DNA of 35,721 nt from Alphaproteobacteria bacterium. Lineage in GTDB: Bacteria > Pseudomonadota > Alphaproteobacteria > JANSWW01. Every line of letters starts with the position of its first letter. Position 1 is the first letter of the stretch. A model generated the notes under the pieces. The model searched no databases. It saw only the letters and a list, made by a program, of their open reading frames with translations, and had not been told where the DNA came from. Both the position numbers and the translations under genes were made by a program. The stretch spans positions 1-35,721 of the forward strand of contig JANSWW010000016.1 of NCBI GenBank assembly GCA_024743275.1, read 5' to 3'. Shown here one piece after another: positions 19,405 through 27,458 of this stretch.

Positions 19405-19979
19405 TCCGGCCAGTAGCGGGCGACGATCTCGCCGTCCGATTTCAGGGCGTGACAGGTGTCGAGATGGGGCGGTTTACGGCTTGACCGGGGGCGCTCCGGC
19501 GGCTCGCGACCCTCGGCGCGGGCCTGTTCGGCGGCCTGCTTCGCCTCCCGGGACTTGTAGGGGAAGACGGTCTGAAAGGCCGTGGTCGCCAGCGGACCGA
19601 ACAGTTCCACCAAATGGGTGCAGCCATGCACCCCGCCGACCCGCTCCTTGAGGGCGGTCTTGAATCCGCGGCCGACCCGAAGGCCGACCAGCTTTTCGAA
19701 GACCGGCGTGATCGCGGGGCAAATGGCGAAGGGGCTCTTATCCGTCACCGCCTCGACCGCGACGATGGTCAACCGGTCGTCGACCGTCATCCGCACCCAC
19801 ATCTCGTGAATCGGATCGCCGGGCTCCAGGGTGCCCCTGAAGTCATTGTCGAAGGGATAGGTCTTCACATCGGTGAGATGGCCTTCGATATCCCACAGGC
19901 CGTCGGCCCGTTTGTAGCCGCGGCAGGTGACCTCACGGGTGTGGATCAGTTCGCGGGCCTCGGGGGCGGACAGGGGCAT
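19383..19979 (-). CDS. DUF2889 family protein
   Basis: A 198-residue protein with the DUF2889 pattern: HTREVTCRGYKRADGLWDIEGHLTDVKTY, a middle segment MWVRMTVDDRLTIVAVEAVTD, and GVHGCTHLVELFGPLATTAFQTVFP. Function is unknown. The N-terminal ATG has a TTGAAAAGGAAG ribosome site. It follows the CorC/TlyC-type gene on the same strand after 118 bases that hold a 15-bp minisatellite, so it is likely cotranscribed with it. The C-terminus is proline- and arginine-rich before LDTCHAL. Confidence 0.85.
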   Translation of the reverse strand: MPLSAPEARELIHTREVTCRGYKRADGLWDIEGHLTDVKTYPFDNDFRGTLEPGDPIHEMWVRMTVDDRLTIVAVEAVTDKSPFAICPAITPVFEKLVGLRVGRGFKTALKERVGGVHGCTHLVELFGPLATTAFQTVFPYKSREAKQAAEQARAEGREPPERPRSSRKPPHLDTCHALKSDGEIVARYWPDHFRPKT

Positions 19980-20019
19980 AGGGCTTCCTTTTCAAGCACT
20001 TCGGACAGAATCGGGAGTG

Positions 20020-20109
20020 GGATCACGTCTTCTCGGATCACGTCTTCTCGGATCACGTCTTCTCGGATCACGTCGTCTCGGATCACATCGTCTCGGATCA
20101 CTCCGCCTG
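20020..20109. repeat. 15-bp tandem repeat array (five copies plus a diverged sixth)
   Basis: GGATCACGTCTTCTC is repeated without gaps at 20020, 20035 and 20050; a copy at 20065 has one change (GTC to GTCG) and one at 20080 two changes. A sixth, diverged unit (20095-20109) merges into the 3' end of the CorC-like gene, whose TGA stop (minus strand, 20098-20100) is formed by the GGATCA part of that unit. Each unit is 15 bases, so a frame across the array would read the pentapeptide V-I-R-[ED]-[DE]; the real gene stops first. It is a slippage-prone minisatellite. Confidence 0.9.
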
Positions 20110-21402
20110 GGTGGCGGCGGTAACCTCCGGCGGCGGGGTCACACGGATCAGGGTGATCTGCTGGCGCTGCCGGTGTAGCACCTCGAAGCGGAAGCCGTAG
20201 AAGGAGAAGATCTGGCCGACCTCCGGGATGCGGCGGGATTCGTGCAGCAGCAGGCCCGCGAGCGTGCTTGCCTCGTCGTCGGGTAGCGGCCAACCCAGTT
20301 CGCGCACAAGGTCGCGGATCTGGGTCTGTCCGTCGACCAGGTAGGAGCCGTCCGGCTGCTTGCGGATGCCAATCACCGGCAGATCGGTCTCGTCAGAGAT
20401 TTCGCCGACGATCTCCTCCAGAATATCCTCCAGCGTCACGATGCCCATGAACGAGCCATACTCGTCGACGACCATCGCGAAATGCTCGCGGCGGGCCCGG
20501 AAGGCCTGCAACTGGTCGTGCAGGGTGGTCGTATCCGGAATGAACCAGGGTTTGGCGGCGAGGCCCGGGATGTCGATATCGTCGAGCCCCGTCTCGATGG
20601 TTCGGCGCGCTTCCTTCAACAGCGATTTGGCATGCAGCACCCCGATGATGTTGTCGGGCTCATCGCGCCACAGGGGCAGGCGCGTATGGGGGCTTTCCAC
20701 AACCTGCAGGAAGATCTCGTCGTTCGACTGGCTGATGTCGATCATGGTCACATTGCTGCGGTGGACCATGATGTCGCCCACCTCGACGTCGTCGAGATCG
20801 AGGATGGAGCGCAACATCTTCCGCTCCTCCTCGACTTCCTCGCCTTCGCCCTCGTGGAGCTCGATGGCGCCGCGCAGTTCCTCCTCCGAGGCTTCCTTGC
20901 CGAGATCGGACTCGATCCTGGCGCCAAAGGCGCGAAACACCGCCCTGACAACGATCTGGATGGTGTGGGTGACCGGCCCCAGGGTGAGCGTCAGGATCCG
21001 GACCACCGGCGCGACGGTGAGCGCCATCTTGTCAGGGTGGTTGATGGCATAGGTCTTCGGCAGGATCTCCGCGAACACCACCACCAACAGCGTCATGGCG
21101 ATGGTGGCGACGGCCACGCCGCCTTCGCCGACCAGCGAGATGAGAACGCTCGTCGCCAGGGCCGAGGCCAGGATGTTCACCAGATTGTTGCCCAGAAGGA
21201 TCGCCCCGATCAGGCTCTCCGACCGGGCACGCAAGGCGTTTACGGTCTCCGCCCGGGCCGAGCCCTTGGTCGCCAGCTGATGCATCCGGGCACGGCTGGC
21301 GGCGGTGAAGGCGGTTTCCGATCCGGAGAAAAAGCCGGAGATGGCCAACAGGACGAAGATCGCCCCGATGGAGATCCAGGTTGCGGCGTCAAGCCCGCCC
21401 AC
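20098..21402 (-). CDS. CNNM/CorC-HlyC family membrane protein with CBS pair
   Basis: A 434-residue protein. Residues 1-180 hold the DUF21 (CNNM transmembrane) domain with FLLAISGFFSGSETAFTAASRARMH and the LLGNNLVNILASALATSVLI segment. Residues 190-320 are a pair of CBS domains, and residues 345-425 a CorC_HlyC domain (EEIVGEISDETDLPVIGIRKQ then SYLVDGQTQIRDLVRELGW). Such proteins export magnesium, or are annotated as haemolysin-like TlyC; no haemolytic role can be inferred. The stop codon sits in the 15-bp repeat described separately. A DUF2889 gene follows on the same strand. It is downstream of aroK-aroB. Confidence 0.92.
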   Translation of the reverse strand: MGGLDAATWISIGAIFVLLAISGFFSGSETAFTAASRARMHQLATKGSARAETVNALRARSESLIGAILLGNNLVNILASALATSVLISLVGEGGVAVATIAMTLLVVVFAEILPKTYAINHPDKMALTVAPVVRILTLTLGPVTHTIQIVVRAVFRAFGARIESDLGKEASEEELRGAIELHEGEGEEVEEERKMLRSILDLDDVEVGDIMVHRSNVTMIDISQSNDEIFLQVVESPHTRLPLWRDEPDNIIGVLHAKSLLKEARRTIETGLDDIDIPGLAAKPWFIPDTTTLHDQLQAFRARREHFAMVVDEYGSFMGIVTLEDILEEIVGEISDETDLPVIGIRKQPDGSYLVDGQTQIRDLVRELGWPLPDDEASTLAGLLLHESRRIPEVGQIFSFYGFRFEVLHRQRQQITLIRVTPPPEVTAATQAE

Positions 21403-21486
21403 GACGATGTCCTCTAGTCAATCCCACACCTAAGAAGTAGCCCACGGCCAATAAATAGCCCTCATCCACGCGTTCGCCAGGGGCAT

Positions 21487-22668
21487 TTAGATAACCTTGG
21501 CGGCGACCGCCTTTGTCAAGACGTCACGCACCGCCTCCGGCGGCACATCTCGGCTTTGAAAGGCCTCGCCGATGCCCCGGGCCAGAATGAAACCGATCTT
21601 GCCGCCGCTGACCTTCTTGTCGCCGGCCATGTGGTGCATCAGCCGCTCGGGATCCATCGCCTTGCCGTTGATCGGCGGCGGCGTGACCGGCAGGCCGACC
21701 CTGTGGAGATGCCCGCGTGCGGCCGCCACATCGGCCTCCGCGCAGAGATCCAGGGCGCGCGAAAGGTCGAAGGCGTTGACCATCCCGATGGCGACCGCCT
21801 CGCCGTGCAGCAGCAGGCCGCTATAGGCGCATTCCGCCTCATAGGCGTGCGCGAAAGTGTGTCCGAGATTGAGGAGCGCGCGCTCCCCCGCTTCCTTTTC
21901 GTCGCGGGAGACGACGCCGGCCTTCGCCTCGCAGCTCTTGACGATGGCCGTGGTGCGGGCCTTCTCGTCGCCGGCCAGTACGGCCTCGCCGAACTCTTCG
22001 AGCCAGTCGAAAAAGGCCCGGTCGCCGAGCAGGCCGTATTTCACCACCTCGGCATACCCCGCCTTCAGTTCCCGGTCCGGCAGGGTATCGAGCGTTTTCG
22101 TGTCGGCGAGCACCAGGACAGGCTGATGGAAGGCGCCGACGAGATTCTTGCCGTGGGCCGTATTGATGCCCGTCTTGCCGCCGACCGAGCTGTCGACCTG
22201 GGCGAGCAGTGTGGTCGGGATCTGGACGAAGGGCAGGCCGCGCAGAGTTATGGCCGCCGCAAAACCGACAAGGTCGCCGATGACACCGCCCCCCAGTGCG
22301 ATCAGCGTGGTCGACCGTTCGACCTTGCGGTCGAGCAGGGCGTTCACCAGATCGGTCAACTGGCCGAAGCTCTTCGTCTGCTCCCCGGGTGGCAGGACGA
22401 TCGCGTCCTGTTCGATGCCGCCTGCCGCGAGGCTTGCCTGCAGCTTTGCGAGATGCAGGGGCGCGATGGTCTCGTCGGTCACGACGATCACCCGGGGCGT
22501 TTTCAGCAGCGGGGCGATCCGCTCACCGGCCGAGGCGAGGAGGTCGGGGCCGACATGGATCTCGTAAGGCGCCCCCTTGATGTCGACGGAAACCGTCTCG
22601 ATCGGCCCGCGAGCGACGGGATCGGGCGCGTCCGGGGCTGGGGAAGATGTCGAGGCCTGGAGTGTCAT
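21487..22668 (-). CDS. aroB: 3-dehydroquinate synthase
   Basis: A 393-residue enzyme of the shikimate pathway converting DAHP to 3-dehydroquinate, NAD and metal dependent. Its start codon overlaps the aroK stop (ATGA), so the upstream part of this open frame belongs to aroK. The NAD-binding GGGVIGDLVGFAAA is near residue 115, QIPTTLLAQVDSSVGGKTGIN at about 140, the metal ligands lie in the ERALLNLGHTFAHAYE and HGEAVAIGM segments. A variable N-terminal tail of about 25 residues (QASTSSPAPDAPDPVARG) precedes the domain and is longer than in E. coli. Confidence 0.95.
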   Translation of the reverse strand: MTLQASTSSPAPDAPDPVARGPIETVSVDIKGAPYEIHVGPDLLASAGERIAPLLKTPRVIVVTDETIAPLHLAKLQASLAAGGIEQDAIVLPPGEQTKSFGQLTDLVNALLDRKVERSTTLIALGGGVIGDLVGFAAAITLRGLPFVQIPTTLLAQVDSSVGGKTGINTAHGKNLVGAFHQPVLVLADTKTLDTLPDRELKAGYAEVVKYGLLGDRAFFDWLEEFGEAVLAGDEKARTTAIVKSCEAKAGVVSRDEKEAGERALLNLGHTFAHAYEAECAYSGLLLHGEAVAIGMVNAFDLSRALDLCAEADVAAARGHLHRVGLPVTPPPINGKAMDPERLMHHMAGDKKVSGGKIGFILARGIGEAFQSRDVPPEAVRDVLTKAVAAKVI

Positions 22669-23252
22669 GAAGGGTCCTGTGCCGCTGCGGCCGTCCGGTA
22701 GTCGTCGATGGCCTCTTTCACACGGCGGACCATGGCGTCGATCGTCTCCGAGGTGCTCACCACCCGGATCGCGGCCTCGGCATAGACCGGATTTCGCTTC
22801 TCCATCAAGTCCCTGAGGATTTCCCGCTTGTCGCCGCGTTCGAGCAGGGGGCGGTTGGAGCGGCGGCTGACACGCTCCACCAGGGTGTCGAGGTCGGCAT
22901 CCAGCCAGACCGTGATGGCCTCGGACAGCAGCAGGGTGCGCGTGTCGCGATCCATGAAGGCACCGCCGCCGGTCGCCAGCACCTTGGCCGGCGGTTCCAT
23001 CAAACGGCGGATGACCTTGCGCTCGCCGTCCCGGAACGCGGCCTCGCCATGATGTTCGAAGATATCGGCGATGGTCATGCCGGCCGCCCGCTCGATCTCG
23101 TGATCGGTATCGATGAAGGAGAGCTGCAGGACGTCGGCCAATCGCTTTCCGACGGCGCTTTTGCCGGCTCCCATAAGGCCGACAAGGGCGATGGTGCGAT
23201 CCGGTATCTGAGGGGCGGCTAGACTGGTTTGGGTCGGGTCGGGGTGGGTCAT
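22665..23252 (-). CDS. aroK: Shikimate kinase
   Basis: A 195-residue NMP-kinase-like protein phosphorylating shikimate with ATP. The P loop is GLMGAGKS at 25-32, the DTDHEIERAAGMTIADIF segment binds shikimate, and VLATGGGAFM is the conserved GGG motif. The lid is RRSNRPLLERGD. ATG at 23252 fits; longer frames upstream run into the divergent intergenic region and add no family residues. It is transcribed into aroB with a four-base overlap. Confidence 0.94.
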   Translation of the reverse strand: MTHPDPTQTSLAAPQIPDRTIALVGLMGAGKSAVGKRLADVLQLSFIDTDHEIERAAGMTIADIFEHHGEAAFRDGERKVIRRLMEPPAKVLATGGGAFMDRDTRTLLLSEAITVWLDADLDTLVERVSRRSNRPLLERGDKREILRDLMEKRNPVYAEAAIRVVSTSETIDAMVRRVKEAIDDYRTAAAAQDPS

Positions 23253-23440
23253 CGAGGGAACGGGAAACTCCTGAAGCGCGGCGCCATGCATTCGCCATAA
23301 GTTAGCATCACAGGTATGACGCGCGATTGAAAGCATCAAGCGGCACCGATAAGGTCGCGGCGGGCTTCGCCATGACCGCGGGCGTGTTTGGTGCGCCGGG
23401 TCGTGTCTTTTTTTCGGGTCGAACGGTTTAAGGGCGGATA

Positions 23441-23578
23441 ATGCGTCTTCTTGGGTTTCTGATTTTCCTGATTGTGGCGATCCTCGGCGGTGGCGCGGCT
23501 TTCCTCGCCTCCTGGGATATCCCCGCCCCGACACGAGCAATCGAGAAGGAAATCCCCGATGACCGTCTTGGACGCTAA
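23441..23578 (+). CDS. 45-residue single-span membrane microprotein
   Basis: ATG follows an AAGGGCGG ribosome site and opens a 45-residue frame. Residues 3-23 (LLGFLIFLIVAILGGGAAFLA) form one hydrophobic segment; the rest is WDIPAPTRAIEKEIPDDRLGR, a short periplasmic or cytoplasmic tail with PAPT and EKEIPDDR. It overlaps the start of the next gene by 20 bases, which suggests translational coupling. I recall similar short proteins in related bacteria with a tail like IPAPT..EK.IP..R, but I cannot confirm this. Function is unknown. Confidence 0.7.
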   Translation: MRLLGFLIFLIVAILGGGAAFLASWDIPAPTRAIEKEIPDDRLGR

Positions 23579-25331
23579 GGCCTTTCTCGCCGGATGTGTT
23601 GCGGTCGCCTGCCTGTTGGGCGCCGCCGGTCCGGTACTCACTCAATCGGCGATGGCGCAATCCTCCGGCCCTCTGCGCCTGCTGCCGGCCCCCTCCAGCC
23701 CGTTGGACGCGCCCGAAGGCGATGTGTCCGACTTCGACGAGGCGGGCGCCGTCGACGACAACGCGCCCGGGGAAAGCGTGCCTTTGGAGGGGGTGACCGC
23801 CCCGTCCGGTATCCGTATCGACAGATTGGATGATGCCGGTCCGGCCGCGAGCGGGCTACTGGCGCCTCAGGATCAAGGACTTTCCGCCGAAATGTGGGCC
23901 GGCACCTCGGTGGACGGCGCCATCGCCCTCATGGAAGCGCTGCCGGCCCGGTTCGGCTCCCTTGCGGTGCGCGACCTGGTCGAAAGGCTGCTGGTGACAA
24001 CCGCGATCCCGCCGGAGGGGGCGGGGTCCGACTTCGGATATCGGCGGGTGGCGGCGCTGATCGGCATTGGCGCGGTCGAGCGCGCCGTCGAATTGCGCGG
24101 GGACCTTCCGTTTTCGGAAGATGGCGTGGCGCTTTGGGTTGAAAACGACCTCGCCTTTCTAACCGGGCGCACCGAGGCCGGCTGTGATCAGGCCACCTCC
24201 ATCCAACGGGCCTCGCCCGGCATACGGCCGAACCAGATCCTCGCCGCCTGCCACGCCTTGCGCGGTAACCACGACATCGCGGATCGGGCGTTCCGGTTCC
24301 TCGCCGAGGAAGGCGAGGGCGACCCCCTGCTCCGCGGCTTGGCCCGCGCGCTCGACGGCGACGTCTCCGGCATCGACTGGTCGGCGGGCCGCCTGGCGCC
24401 GATTCATGTGGCGGTGGCCAACGCGTCGGCACAGCTTCCCGAGGCGTCGATCCTCCGACTGGCCCATCCGGGCGTCCAGCGCGCCTTCGCGATGACCGAC
24501 GGTGGTGGCCTTGAGGACAAGTTGGCCGCGGCGGAGGCGGCGGTGGCCTCCGGCGCGCTGGCGCCCGGCGTGCTGGCGGCCCTCTATGACGCGGCGGACA
24601 CCGGCGGACGCCTGCAGGACGCGGCGGCGGCCGATCCGGACATGCTGACCGCCCTCGACCGGGCGGCGCTCTATCAGGCGATCAGCGACGCGGGATCGGC
24701 GATCCTCATCCTGCAGGCGGCCCAGACCGGTTATCCCCGTCTCGCGGTCGCATTGGGCGAGGAAGCCGCGGCTCGTCTCTATGCGCCCCTGATCCTGCCG
24801 GTCGATCCGAGGCCCGATGTCGCCTGGGCGGCGCCGGCCGTCCTGCCGATCCTCGCCCACGCCCATTCGGCCGCCCGCTTCCGGGGCTGGTATGCGCTGG
24901 CCCAGGACCATCCCGAACAGGTGCCCGCCGATGTTCTGGCCGCCTATGCCGACGGGTATGCGGTGATCGATCTGGATATCCCGACGACGAGCCTGACCGC
25001 GTTGCTGCTCCGCAAGGCGCTCGGCAAGCCGCTGATGCCCGCCGAGCAGATGCGGATCCTGCGGGCCGCCGCGTCCCAGCCCGGCGCCGATGCGGGGGCG
25101 ACATCCGGCGTTTATGCGATGGCGCTGGATCACGCCTTGTCCGGCGGGCGGGCGGCGGAGGCTGTTTTGCTGATCGCCATCGGATTGGCGCAGTCGGAGG
25201 GGGGGCTGTCCACCGGGCTCGACGGCCGCGATCCAGGCGTTCTCATGGCGGTTCAGGCCTTGCGGAACCTCGGCTTCCGGGAGGAGGCGCGGGCGCTGGC
25301 CCTGTCGGCTGCGGTCAGCGGCCGGGACTGA
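23559..25331 (+). CDS. Secreted alanine-rich helical protein of unknown function
   Basis: A 590-residue protein from ATG 23559, with an AGAAGGAAA ribosome site inside the preceding microprotein gene. Residues 1-34 look like a signal peptide (AFLAGCVAVACLLGAAGPVLTQSAMAQ). A low-complexity acidic and proline-rich stretch follows (residues 35-95), then a long helical region rich in Ala, Leu, Gly and Asp, in which pieces such as ILAACHALRGNHDIADRAF resemble TPR-like helix pairs. I do not recognise a catalytic motif. It ends 15 bases before xerD. The arrangement suggests a periplasmic scaffold or carrier, but that is a guess. Confidence 0.7.
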   Translation: MTVLDAKAFLAGCVAVACLLGAAGPVLTQSAMAQSSGPLRLLPAPSSPLDAPEGDVSDFDEAGAVDDNAPGESVPLEGVTAPSGIRIDRLDDAGPAASGLLAPQDQGLSAEMWAGTSVDGAIALMEALPARFGSLAVRDLVERLLVTTAIPPEGAGSDFGYRRVAALIGIGAVERAVELRGDLPFSEDGVALWVENDLAFLTGRTEAGCDQATSIQRASPGIRPNQILAACHALRGNHDIADRAFRFLAEEGEGDPLLRGLARALDGDVSGIDWSAGRLAPIHVAVANASAQLPEASILRLAHPGVQRAFAMTDGGGLEDKLAAAEAAVASGALAPGVLAALYDAADTGGRLQDAAAADPDMLTALDRAALYQAISDAGSAILILQAAQTGYPRLAVALGEEAAARLYAPLILPVDPRPDVAWAAPAVLPILAHAHSAARFRGWYALAQDHPEQVPADVLAAYADGYAVIDLDIPTTSLTALLLRKALGKPLMPAEQMRILRAAASQPGADAGATSGVYAMALDHALSGGRAAEAVLLIAIGLAQSEGGLSTGLDGRDPGVLMAVQALRNLGFREEARALALSAAVSGRD

Positions 25332-25346
25332 CGGGAGGCGACCGCC

Positions 25347-26252
25347 TTGGACCCCCGGATCGAGGCCTTTCTCGAAGCGATGGTGGCCGAACGGGGAGCC
25401 TCCGACAACACTCTCGACGCCTACCGCCGGGATCTCGACGATCTCGAGGGCTTTCTGGCGCCGACGTCCTTGGTGGACGCGACCGCGACCGACCTGGAGC
25501 GGTTCAGCGCCTCCCTGGGGCAGCGGGGTTTGGCGGCCACCACCCAGCGCCGCAGGCTGTCCGCCGTCCGCCAACTCTATCGCTTTCTGTTCGAGGACCG
25601 GCAACGGTCCGACGACCCCTCGACCGGTTTGGCGCCGCCGAAACTTGGCCGGCGTTTGCCGAAAATCCTGACCGAGGACGAGGTCGAGCGCCTGTTGGCC
25701 GCCGCACGGAAAGCGGAGGGCAAGGAAGGCGTGCGGCTGGTCGCGCTGCTGGAGATCCTCTATGCGACCGGTCTGCGGGTCAGCGAACTGGTCGGCCTGC
25801 CGGTCAATGCGATCGCCCGGACCGGGGACGTCCTGCTGGTCAAGGGCAAGGGCGGCAAGGAACGCATGGTTCCGCTGACCCGGGCCGCCGGCGACGCGGT
25901 CGCCGCCTACCGGTCCGTCCGGGACGGCTTTCTCAAGGGCGGTGGGGATTCGAAACGGCTTTTCCCGTCCCGGGGCAAGGAGGGGCATTTAACGCGCAGA
26001 CGGTTCCAGCAGTTGCTGGATGCGCTGGCCCAGGAGGCCGGGATCGATCCGGCCAAGGTCTCGCCCCATGTGCTGCGCCATGCCTTCGCCACCCATCTCC
26101 TCGCCCACGGCGCCGACCTGCGCAGTGTGCAGCAGATGCTCGGTCATTCGGATGTCTCGACGACGCAGATTTATACCCACGTCCTCGATGAAAGGCTGCG
26201 GACCCTGGTCGAGACCCACCACCCCCTGGCCCGCAATCCCGAAGAGAAATAA
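25347..26252 (+). CDS. xerD: Tyrosine recombinase XerD
   Basis: A 301-residue site-specific recombinase acting with XerC at dif to resolve chromosome dimers. The N-terminal SAM-like domain (residues 1-85) is followed by the catalytic domain with Arg144 (TGLRVSEL), Lys168 (KGKGGKER), His241 and Arg244 (HVLRHAFATH), His267 (LGHSDVSTTQIYTH) and Tyr276. All six catalytic residues are present. The TTG start after GGGAGG gives the normal family N-terminus. The gene stands among core genes with no attachment site, so it is the chromosomal enzyme rather than a phage integrase. XerC is the alternative name; the two are hard to separate by eye. Confidence 0.88.
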   Translation: MDPRIEAFLEAMVAERGASDNTLDAYRRDLDDLEGFLAPTSLVDATATDLERFSASLGQRGLAATTQRRRLSAVRQLYRFLFEDRQRSDDPSTGLAPPKLGRRLPKILTEDEVERLLAAARKAEGKEGVRLVALLEILYATGLRVSELVGLPVNAIARTGDVLLVKGKGGKERMVPLTRAAGDAVAAYRSVRDGFLKGGGDSKRLFPSRGKEGHLTRRRFQQLLDALAQEAGIDPAKVSPHVLRHAFATHLLAHGADLRSVQQMLGHSDVSTTQIYTHVLDERLRTLVETHHPLARNPEEK

Positions 26253-26311
26253 TCGTTCGTTTAGTTGGCCTCATTGGCGGTGTTTATTTCGCATAGGGCG
26301 CCGATTCGTCC

Positions 26312-26339
26312 TTGACATTCCAAGGCTTGTCTTCATGTT
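26312..26339 (+). promoter_or_regulatory. Candidate promoter of the malyl-CoA lyase gene
   Basis: A perfect TTGACA at 26312-26317 is followed after 16 bases by CATGTT (26334-26339), a weak -10. It lies in the 141-base gap after xerD and about 55 bases before the start codon, with AAGGAG as the ribosome site. The -35 is convincing and the -10 is not. Confidence 0.4.
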
Positions 26340-26393
26340 GCGGTGCGGCAAAACCACAAAGATCGTGGGACGGAGCGATAAGGAGAAAGGGTA

Positions 26394-27368
26394 ATGAGCT
26401 TTACCGTGGTCGATCAGGCGCCTCTGCGTCTGAACCGGAGCGAACTCGCCGTTCCGGGGAGCAACCCAAAGCTCTTCGAAAAGGCCGCGCGGTCGGCGGC
26501 GGACGTCGTCTTCCTCGATCTCGAGGACGCGGTGGCCCCGGACGACAAGCCCCAGGCGCGCAAGAACATCGTCGAGGCGCTCAACGATGTGAATTGGGGC
26601 AATAAGACGATGTCCGTCCGGATCAACGGGCTGGATACCCACTACATGTACCGGGACGTGATCGACGTGGTGGAGAACTGCCCGCGGCTCGATCTCATCA
26701 TGATTCCGAAGGCCGGCACGGCGGCGGATATCTACGCGCTCGACATGTTGGTCACCCAGATTGAAACCGCCAAGGGCCGGGATAAGCGGATCGGCTTTGA
26801 GATGATCATCGAATCCGCGCTCGGGATGGCGAATGTCGACGAGATCGCCCGTGCCTCCAAGCGCAATGAAAGCATGCATTTCGGGGTCGCGGACTACGCC
26901 GCCTCGATCAAGGCGCGGACCGTGAACATTGGCGGGCCGCATCCCGACTATGGCGTCCTGACCGATCCCGACGCCGAGGGCGCGCGGGACTATGTCTGGG
27001 GGGACCCCTGGCATTATGCGCTGTCCAGGATGGTGGTCGCCGCCCGGGCCGCCGGTCTTCGGGCGGTCGACGGGCCGTTCGGCGATTTTTCCGATGCGGA
27101 GGGTTATCGCGCCGCCGCGCGCCGGGCAGGCGTGCTCGGCTGCGAGGGGAAGTGGTCGATCCATCCCTCCCAGATCGCGCTCGGTAACGAGGTGTTCAGC
27201 CCGTCGGACGAGGAGGTCGCCAAGGCCCAACGCATTCTCGACGCGATGGAGGAAGCCCAGCGTGACGGCCGGGGAGCGGTCGCTCTCGACGGCAAGCTGA
27301 TCGATATCGCCTCCATCAAACAGGCCGAGGTTCTGGTGAAAAAGGCCGAGGAGATCGCCGCCGCCTGA
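26394..27368 (+). CDS. mcl1: L-malyl-CoA/beta-methylmalyl-CoA lyase
   Basis: A 324-residue member of the HpcH/HpaI-CitE aldolase family. The N-terminal NRSELAVPGSNPKLFEKAARS and VVFLDLEDAVAPDDK, then SVRINGLDTHYMYRD, LDLIMIPKAGTAADI, GFEMIIESALGMANVDEIARAS, and GKWSIHPSQIALGNEVFSPSDEEV all fit malyl-CoA lyases. The enzyme cleaves beta-methylmalyl-CoA to glyoxylate and propionyl-CoA, and malyl-CoA to glyoxylate and acetyl-CoA, with magnesium. It is a marker of the ethylmalonyl-CoA pathway, or of the serine cycle in methylotrophs. An AAGGAG site is ten bases before ATG. The propionyl-CoA it makes would feed the methylmalonyl-CoA mutase found elsewhere in the window. Confidence 0.9.
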   Translation: MSFTVVDQAPLRLNRSELAVPGSNPKLFEKAARSAADVVFLDLEDAVAPDDKPQARKNIVEALNDVNWGNKTMSVRINGLDTHYMYRDVIDVVENCPRLDLIMIPKAGTAADIYALDMLVTQIETAKGRDKRIGFEMIIESALGMANVDEIARASKRNESMHFGVADYAASIKARTVNIGGPHPDYGVLTDPDAEGARDYVWGDPWHYALSRMVVAARAAGLRAVDGPFGDFSDAEGYRAAARRAGVLGCEGKWSIHPSQIALGNEVFSPSDEEVAKAQRILDAMEEAQRDGRGAVALDGKLIDIASIKQAEVLVKKAEEIAAA

Positions 27369-27401
27369 TTGCGGAAGGGCTACGGCTTCGAGTAGAAAGG
27401 G

Positions 27402-27429
27402 GCGGCGTCCGATCGGGCGCCGCTTTTTT
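27402..27429 (+). terminator. Intrinsic terminator after malyl-CoA lyase
   Basis: GCGGCG (27402-27407) pairs with CGCCGC (27418-27423) across a ten-base loop, and six T follow directly. This is a classic rho-independent terminator. It separates the lyase gene from accA, whose start codon is 30 bases beyond the T run. Confidence 0.85.
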
Positions 27430-27458
27430 CGTTTTTCGCCGAAAAGGTCTCCCCCGCC

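Noticed and set aside
20020..20109. Possible CRISPR array
   Set aside because: The 15-bp units are directly adjacent with no spacers, so this is a tandem minisatellite.
20098..21402. Haemolysin role for the TlyC-like protein
   Set aside because: The DUF21-CBS-CorC architecture is that of magnesium or cobalt exporters; the haemolysin label is historical and nothing here supports it.
25347..26252. Phage or island integrase
   Set aside because: The protein has XerC/XerD length and catalytic pattern and stands in a core-gene setting with no attachment site, tRNA or mobile genes.
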